This document shows, one piece after another, positions 58,605-64,000 of a stretch of DNA of 64,000 nt. Made by a program: the position numbers and the translations under genes. How positions within the stretch are numbered: position 1 is the first letter of the stretch; every line of letters starts with the position of its first letter. The notes under the pieces were generated by a model. That model made no database searches. It was given only the letters and a program-made list of their open reading frames with translations, and was not told where the DNA came from. The stretch covers positions 1,550,001-1,614,000 of the forward strand of contig JIAB01000001.1 of NCBI GenBank assembly GCA_000687975.1. Direction: 5' to 3'. The DNA is from Lachnospiraceae bacterium AC2031 (lineage in GTDB: Bacteria; Bacillota; Clostridia; Lachnospirales; Lachnospiraceae).

Positions 58605-59067
58605 CACCAAACTCAGAATCAGCCATATTTATATCAAATATAGCATCTTCTATAACCCTTATACATTCATCTGTATTTTTCAGAATATCTTTGCCCCAGA
58701 AGTGGATCACGGTCCAACCTTCCATTTCTAGTTTTTTATCTTTGTCCCAATCTCGTTCAATATTTCTTTCTATTTTCTTTATCCAATATCCTGGATTTTT
58801 TCCTTTTTCAAGCTTGGCCTTTAAAGAATCCCAATCTTTCCCATGAAAAAACTCGCTGTCACAAAAGATAGCAATTTTATATTTGGTTAATGCTATATCC
58901 GGAGAACCCGGAAGTCCTTTATAATTCTTTCTATATCTGTATCCCTTTGCCCATAATGCCCTTCTCAAAGCAAGTTCTATACTCGTATCTTTTCCACGAA
59001 TACGGCTCATATTATTATGACTTTTTTCAGAAACTTCACCATGAAATCTTGGTTCTTTCTTTTTCAT
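58576..59067 (-). CDS. vsr: Vsr, very short patch repair endonuclease
   Basis: 163 residues. The N-terminal SRIRGKDTSIELALRRALWA, then YRKNYKGLPGSPDIALTKYK with the catalytic Asp, and IAIFCDSEFFHGKDW with FFHG are intact. Vsr nicks T:G mismatches that arise when 5-methylcytosine deaminates, which fits the adjacent C5-methyltransferase. It overlaps the Sau3AI-like gene and lies 6 bp downstream of the Mrr-like gene. Confidence 0.93.
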   Translation of the reverse strand: MKKKEPRFHGEVSEKSHNNMSRIRGKDTSIELALRRALWAKGYRYRKNYKGLPGSPDIALTKYKIAIFCDSEFFHGKDWDSLKAKLEKGKNPGYWIKKIERNIERDWDKDKKLEMEGWTVIHFWGKDILKNTDECIRVIEDAIFDINMADSEFGDEYELFSGL

Positions 59068-59073
59068 AGAAAA

Positions 59074-60321
59074 TCACAGCTTTCTCATATTAACAAATGC
59101 AGAATAATAAGCTTCTAACCTCGATGTTGTTGAATCAATATGCTTCATCCATTCTTCAACATCATTTGAATTTATAGAATTAGCACGAAGTACCGCTGCT
59201 ATATCGGATGCCGTCACAATCAATATCGGATGACCATCCTCTACCACTTCTTTATATGCCTGATCTGCAACATAACTAGTCGTAATCAAAATACCAAACT
59301 GCCTATATCTTATTCTGGATATAAGTCTAGACATTTGTTTGACTTTTACAGAATCATCCGGTGAATAACACTTTGCTTCTATAGCACAGTCAATCTTTAA
59401 TGGATAATTACTCTTTCCACCTTGAGTTATAGCATAATGACCAATAGCATCTCTACCGCCATCCCGCCACGGTCTTGTTAATGAAAAGTCCACAAAATTA
59501 GGATCCATCTTTTCTATTATATTAACGGCACATGCCTCAAAGCCATATGGATTATCTCTGTAATGACTTCGGATGAGATCAAGACATCTGTTTCCTTCAA
59601 TATCACTTTGAAGCTGATCATATTTCGAAGGAATCTTAAATATTCTATTTGCCTTTAATGGAGTTATACCATCTCTTCCATATTTTAAGAATCGTTTCCA
59701 AGCTGCAGGTGCATACTGCTCACTATTTTTGTGATCATAAATCAATGATTCAATCCATTTTCTTGGAATTGCTTCAGAACCAGTATCTAGGATAGTAAAA
59801 TATGATTCATAGTTCTGAAATCTCTTCCCATTTACTGTCCTCCAAAACGCAACCAAATCTCTATCTGGAGAAATCTTTGGATTACCTGGAGCAGCAAGTC
59901 CAAGAAATTGAACATCTCTTCCATTACCTGTCTTTTTAAAAACAAAAAATGGAGGAATATCATCAAGACGTGTTCCCTCGTTGAGGAGTGCAAATGTGTC
60001 TTCAAGAATCTTGTTTCCCTTTTTCTTTGTATCTGTTAACTCCCTACCTGGATGACGATTATCACCGTAATATCGAAAGATCCCAGTTTCTTCATCTAGA
60101 TAATCTGGCCACTCAAGTTCTTCCATAGAGGTATAAAGAACCACATAAGCATATCTTCCTGAACCATCTTCCCTGAGTTTTTTTCTAAAACCACCAGCAT
60201 TTTCGCACCTCGGAATCAACTTATGAAATGGTTCAGAAGACATATCACTTGTTTTTCCGCCTTTATATACACAATCAATTATGAGATTAGCTATGTCTAA
60301 TTCCTCAAAAGCAATTTCCAT
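59074..60321 (-). CDS. AspBHI/Mrr-like restriction endonuclease
   Basis: 415 residues. Residues 1-180 resemble the SRA-like domain of modification-dependent enzymes (GGFRKKLREDGSGRYAYVVL, FVFKKTGNGRDVQFLGLAAP). Residues about 260-400 are an Mrr-type catalytic domain: RDGGRDAIGHY and IDCAIEAKCYS (D...ExK), then RQFGILITTSYVADQAYKEV. Type IV AspBHI-family enzymes have this domain order. Spacing of 6 bp to vsr places it in the same operon. If it cuts m5C DNA, its site must not be the self-made GATm5C. Confidence 0.75.
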   Translation of the reverse strand: MEIAFEELDIANLIIDCVYKGGKTSDMSSEPFHKLIPRCENAGGFRKKLREDGSGRYAYVVLYTSMEELEWPDYLDEETGIFRYYGDNRHPGRELTDTKKKGNKILEDTFALLNEGTRLDDIPPFFVFKKTGNGRDVQFLGLAAPGNPKISPDRDLVAFWRTVNGKRFQNYESYFTILDTGSEAIPRKWIESLIYDHKNSEQYAPAAWKRFLKYGRDGITPLKANRIFKIPSKYDQLQSDIEGNRCLDLIRSHYRDNPYGFEACAVNIIEKMDPNFVDFSLTRPWRDGGRDAIGHYAITQGGKSNYPLKIDCAIEAKCYSPDDSVKVKQMSRLISRIRYRQFGILITTSYVADQAYKEVVEDGHPILIVTASDIAAVLRANSINSNDVEEWMKHIDSTTSRLEAYYSAFVNMRKL

Positions 60322-60341
60322 GATTAACCTCCGTATCTATG

Positions 60342-61028
60342 TTACAGCTTTTTTACATTTGCAAAACCATCTGGTGAAATCAAATATACCTTATCAGCTA
60401 TATCAAACAACAACCTTTTTCTCACTACTAAATTAATAGGCTTCTCATTTAATCTGTCAGAAAGCATAATCTTTATATCGTCATCCAACGGTACTCCCTT
60501 TGTATATTTTTCAACATTTGCAGCTAATCTTATTGCTTTTACATAAGCCAATAATCTCTCTATCGAAAGCATTCTTCTTTCAAATTCATTATTTATTTTC
60601 TTTTTATCAATCAACATAGCCTCAACAATTGTAAAATCATTTACCGTTATCTCTGAAACATCCTTTCTGATCCACTTCTTTAGCCTATCATCATATGAAT
60701 CACGAACATTAGGCCATATCAACATATAATAATCAGTCAAAAGACTTTCATTAAGAAACCATCCCGTATGACTAGCATTTCCACTCATAAAATCTAATTC
60801 AAAAACAAATGTTGGAATCATTGCATTGCTATAATACAAAGATGCCTTTTCATCAATATTGTATGAATCTAGAATCACATCAACGCCTTTTAGTTGTAAG
60901 TCTCGATCTGTTACTCGTTTATAGGAAGTATTCAACTTATCATAAAAATACATATCCATATACTTTGCAAGTTGTTCTTCCGCTCTTAGATCCTGTCTTC
61001 TAAGCGATTTTTCTCTTGTATCCTGCAT
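60342..61028 (-). CDS. Predicted PD-(D/E)XK-like protein, unknown
   Basis: 228 residues. The N-terminal third has LQLKGVDVILDSYNIDEKAS, a D-x9-(D/E)xK pattern at Asp50, Asp59 and Lys61 that fits a PD-(D/E)XK nuclease core, preceded by a helix with a Glu (RAEEQLAKYM). The rest is helical with aromatic strands (MIPTFVFELDFMSGNASHTG). It ends 20 bp before the Mrr-like gene and starts 58 bp after the large helicase, suggesting a helicase-nuclease unit. The family is not recognised. Confidence 0.65.
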   Translation of the reverse strand: MQDTREKSLRRQDLRAEEQLAKYMDMYFYDKLNTSYKRVTDRDLQLKGVDVILDSYNIDEKASLYYSNAMIPTFVFELDFMSGNASHTGWFLNESLLTDYYMLIWPNVRDSYDDRLKKWIRKDVSEITVNDFTIVEAMLIDKKKINNEFERRMLSIERLLAYVKAIRLAANVEKYTKGVPLDDDIKIMLSDRLNEKPINLVVRKRLLFDIADKVYLISPDGFANVKKL

Positions 61029-61086
61029 AATCCTGTTCCCTTTTAACTGAAAGAAATATTATAAAACAGCAATAAAATAAGGATAA

Positions 61087-64000
61087 TTAGTCAAACATCA
61101 TATCTGGTTTTTCTTTTTTGCAAAGTTTCTTAACCTTTTCAGGAATTTGTCCAAGGAAATAATCCTCTAGTAAATTCCATATATCATCGTTTTTAAAACC
61201 ACCTTCATATAAATAAGTCAACATTTTTACAGAAATTAAATGTCTCTCCGAAACCATATCCAAAAGTCTATTATTATATCTATATGGCGCGTTTATAATA
61301 TTTTTTAATGCCTGAATCTGGTTAACGTATATATACAACTGACTATTTGCCCCTCCTATCATCTCAAAAGTCAGGCAACCCATAGCTTCTAGAATGCCCA
61401 AAATCACACCATATTCCTTCGTCCTATTGCTATTATTATTTATCAAATATAACCTTCCATTATTGGTCTCTTTTATAACATTATTAAACCCTTTCTCTAC
61501 CCAAGAAAAATAAGAATTTACAGCCACATTAAATTGATACTTTGTAGTTCCATTTATGGCAGTTTTTTCCTGCGCAATTGGTGTAGAAGTTCTTGAAAAG
61601 TTATTCCTATATGAATCCATTGAAGCAATAACTACTTCGCATATATTTTGAGCCTTATACTGATTAATGCCACATTCATTTACCATGCCACTAACTATTT
61701 CTGAAATAGCAGTATGCTCAGATGATTGAACCTTATCAAATACAATCTTCTTTATCGTATCCCAGATATTTTTAAATGTTATATTGTATTCATCGTTAAA
61801 CGAAATATCTACACACAATGCCGGTACCATAGTATATTTAGTAACAAAATCCAAATCAGAGTCATTATTATATAGCATGTATTTAAACTTTGGGAATGAT
61901 AGCGATTTATAATCTTTATTCCATATTCCACTTAATAGCACTCGACATATATTTTTATGAGAATCTATTTCTTCAACCGTTCCAGGATAATGTTTTTCTA
62001 GATTTTTTTGAACAACCGGACTAATCTCAAAAAATCCAATAGAAAACATCGGAATAGGTCTAACATTTATAGGCGAGAATCCAATCTTATTTTCATAATC
62101 TTTTTGTATCAACAATAATGCTGTTTTTACTTTATTTATATTACTATCTTCATCACTAACAGGAGATCCAAAAATATAGGAAAAATTCTCAGCATCTAAT
62201 AGCATCGCATTTCTTTTTTTTGTGAAATCCTTTCTTTTCCCACCTTTTATACCTTGTTGATATAATTCATCTATTTTTTCAATCACCTTAATCAACTGAT
62301 AATGTTGAATCGTTGATAATCCATGTAATCTATTAATATGTTTAAAGTCTTTTGAATTATAGTGATAATATGCCTCTCCAACCAAATCATTTCTTCTAGC
62401 AGCTCTTCCTATTTCCTGAACATAATCACAAACATTACCAGTAGGAGCAAAATGAACAACCAACTCTATATCATTAATATCTATACCCATTCCAAAAGCT
62501 TTTGTGGCTAACATCACCAATTTTTTCTTTGAATAAAAATCCTCATAATTTTCCTGTTTTTCTTCTTTTTTTAGAGTACCATAATATTTTGCGATATGCT
62601 CCACTTCTCGTCTGTTTTTTAGAAATTCATAACATCTTTCTATTAGTGCAACGGTCGGAAAATATATCAAAGTCTTTTTATTTGTTATTATCGCACGTTT
62701 CAATATTTGTTCCACTTGTTCGAATTTATCCTGCTCATATTCTGAACGTGCTCCTTTTTCTTTCTTTGAATCATCTATAACAATTGTGATATCTTTTCGC
62801 TTTATATACCCCAAGTATGTAATAGGATTTATCATATGCAAGCTATTTATTGTTTCTGTATACATATCTTCTATGCCATGGAATATCGCTGTTGCAGTAA
62901 ACGTTGCTATCACAAATGATCTATGTTTATTCTCAATTTGTTTTTTACGAAGTTTTTTAATATGATCTCCCAAATACCAGTAATCCGGTCTGAACTGCTT
63001 TCCCCACGTAGTCACAATATGTGCTTCATCGATTACTATCATACCAATTGTTCGATTTCCGATCAGCTGTTCTACATCACTTCTACTAAGTAATGTTTCT
63101 GGAGAAATATATAAAATGTGATATTTTCCTTCAGAAACCTTATCTATAATATCTTGTTTTATTATCGGTGAAATATCAGAATTAATAGTCTTCGCATATT
63201 TGTAATTAACCATTTCAAGATTTTTGACCTGATCATTCATCAAACCAATTAGGGGAGATATCACAATTGTCAATAAATTATATTTCTCTGCCAAATAAAT
63301 AGCTGGCACCTGAAACATTACTGATTTCCCCCCACCAGTAGGCGCAGTAACAAATACATCTCTAAAAGCTTTGTCTTCTCCACAGTTCTCTACTTGTTCA
63401 ACAAGATTAGATACAATTGCTTCTTGAGACACCTTTATAACTTTTTTATTTCCATCTTCTAATTCCCTCATATCGTAAACCGATATATCGCGATATGATT
63501 CATATCCCCAATATTTTTTTAAGATATCACTATATTCTTCTCTGTGTTCATATTGATTATCTACCTCTTGAATTTGAGCGTAGTAAACATCAGAATAATC
63601 TTTCCAATAATAGGAAACTAGAGCAATGTGTTCTTTAAGACGATTTATATCGCCCGTATAATTGCTTATTCTCACATATAATTCATCAGGAGTATCAAAT
63701 AAGCGTTTAATAAAATCTAAATAATCAGATTCCTCTATCAAATCACAATCAACAATATCATCATTCGTAATTGTTGGTTGTAGGAGTTTTTCATAATCAA
63801 ATAGATTAACAACTATAACTTTATTATTTGATAAGACAGCCGGTTCACTATATACTCCCAACAAATAACCATTAAACTCTTTAAGGCCTTCAAAAATAGA
63901 AATATATTCATCTATATCACCAATAACTGTTTCATCATTCTCATCAATATCTGACTCTTCAAAATGATATAACAAGCCTTTCTTTACTTCGTCAGAAAAA
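61087..64000 (-). CDS. Large RecQ-like helicase, 5' end beyond window
   Basis: At least 970 residues; the frame is open to the right edge (FSDEVKKGLLYHFEESD), so the start lies outside. Helicase motifs lie in the middle: VTAPTGGGKSVMFQVPAIYL (Walker A), VIDEAHIVTTWGKQFRPDYW (DEAH with the RecQ aromatic loop), TFTATA, ATKAFGMGIDI and VQEIGRAARRN. There is no RQC zinc site or HRDC domain; the C-terminal 400 residues are unassigned. It is adjacent to the PD-(D/E)XK-like protein and the restriction genes and is probably a defence helicase. Confidence 0.85.
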   Translation of the reverse strand, partial: FSDEVKKGLLYHFEESDIDENDETVIGDIDEYISIFEGLKEFNGYLLGVYSEPAVLSNNKVIVVNLFDYEKLLQPTITNDDIVDCDLIEESDYLDFIKRLFDTPDELYVRISNYTGDINRLKEHIALVSYYWKDYSDVYYAQIQEVDNQYEHREEYSDILKKYWGYESYRDISVYDMRELEDGNKKVIKVSQEAIVSNLVEQVENCGEDKAFRDVFVTAPTGGGKSVMFQVPAIYLAEKYNLLTIVISPLIGLMNDQVKNLEMVNYKYAKTINSDISPIIKQDIIDKVSEGKYHILYISPETLLSRSDVEQLIGNRTIGMIVIDEAHIVTTWGKQFRPDYWYLGDHIKKLRKKQIENKHRSFVIATFTATAIFHGIEDMYTETINSLHMINPITYLGYIKRKDITIVIDDSKKEKGARSEYEQDKFEQVEQILKRAIITNKKTLIYFPTVALIERCYEFLKNRREVEHIAKYYGTLKKEEKQENYEDFYSKKKLVMLATKAFGMGIDINDIELVVHFAPTGNVCDYVQEIGRAARRNDLVGEAYYHYNSKDFKHINRLHGLSTIQHYQLIKVIEKIDELYQQGIKGGKRKDFTKKRNAMLLDAENFSYIFGSPVSDEDSNINKVKTALLLIQKDYENKIGFSPINVRPIPMFSIGFFEISPVVQKNLEKHYPGTVEEIDSHKNICRVLLSGIWNKDYKSLSFPKFKYMLYNNDSDLDFVTKYTMVPALCVDISFNDEYNITFKNIWDTIKKIVFDKVQSSEHTAISEIVSGMVNECGINQYKAQNICEVVIASMDSYRNNFSRTSTPIAQEKTAINGTTKYQFNVAVNSYFSWVEKGFNNVIKETNNGRLYLINNNSNRTKEYGVILGILEAMGCLTFEMIGGANSQLYIYVNQIQALKNIINAPYRYNNRLLDMVSERHLISVKMLTYLYEGGFKNDDIWNLLEDYFLGQIPEKVKKLCKKEKPDMMFD

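Noticed and set aside
1-64000. tRNA or rRNA genes
   Set aside because: No cloverleaf with a T-loop consensus and no rRNA-like stretch was noticed on either strand.

Overview
The window reads as AT-rich chromosome of a low-GC Firmicute, most likely a gut or rumen Lachnospiraceae of the Butyrivibrio type. That placement is inferred from strong AGGAGG-type ribosome sites, base composition and gene content; no rRNA or marker gene is present to confirm it. Nearly every gene is on the minus strand.

About 1-31.5 kb is an accessory array of short, unrelated genes: pyridoxamine kinase, SUKH/DUF4272 immunity-like proteins, two MutT-type Nudix proteins, acetyltransferases, a methyltransferase, CPBP protease, flavin proteins, AraC and MocR regulators, a split chromate transporter, an MqsR/MqsA-Panacea-type toxin-antitoxin pair, DJ-1 and TraX. 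The genes are separated by mosaic intergenic repeats that combine a terminator hairpin with a sigma-A-like promoter. Fragments of a DUF3427-type helicase, Nudix genes and a serine recombinase lie between them. Three small membrane-protein genes share a leader with two direct repeats about 21 bp apart. One helicase copy is nearly whole but loses its 5' part exactly at the Walker A codons, and another copy 3.7 kb away breaks at the same codon.

About 31.5-53.3 kb carries an integrative mobilizable element: three tandem large serine recombinases, a small TnpW-like protein, a DnaC-type loader, a RepA-type initiator, a MobQ-type relaxase with a recognisable oriT, and small accessory genes. Its probable cargo is the most interesting part. 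One operon encodes an Ala/Gly-rich membrane protein, a membrane-anchored NERD protein, two small proteins, an HNH nuclease and an acidic protein. A second encodes two HTH-PIN-ankyrin proteins, a radical SAM enzyme, a P-loop kinase/HAD fusion and a phosphoribosyltransferase. Both promoters carry the same GCAAC operator layout (offsets 0, +33, +53, +83, +103), so the two operons are probably one regulon. I do not recognise this combination as a described system.

About 53.3-64 kb is a restriction island: RecQ, a C5-cytosine methyltransferase, a Sau3AI-like endonuclease, Vsr, an AspBHI/Mrr-like endonuclease, a predicted PD-(D/E)XK protein and a large RecQ-like helicase that runs off the right edge.
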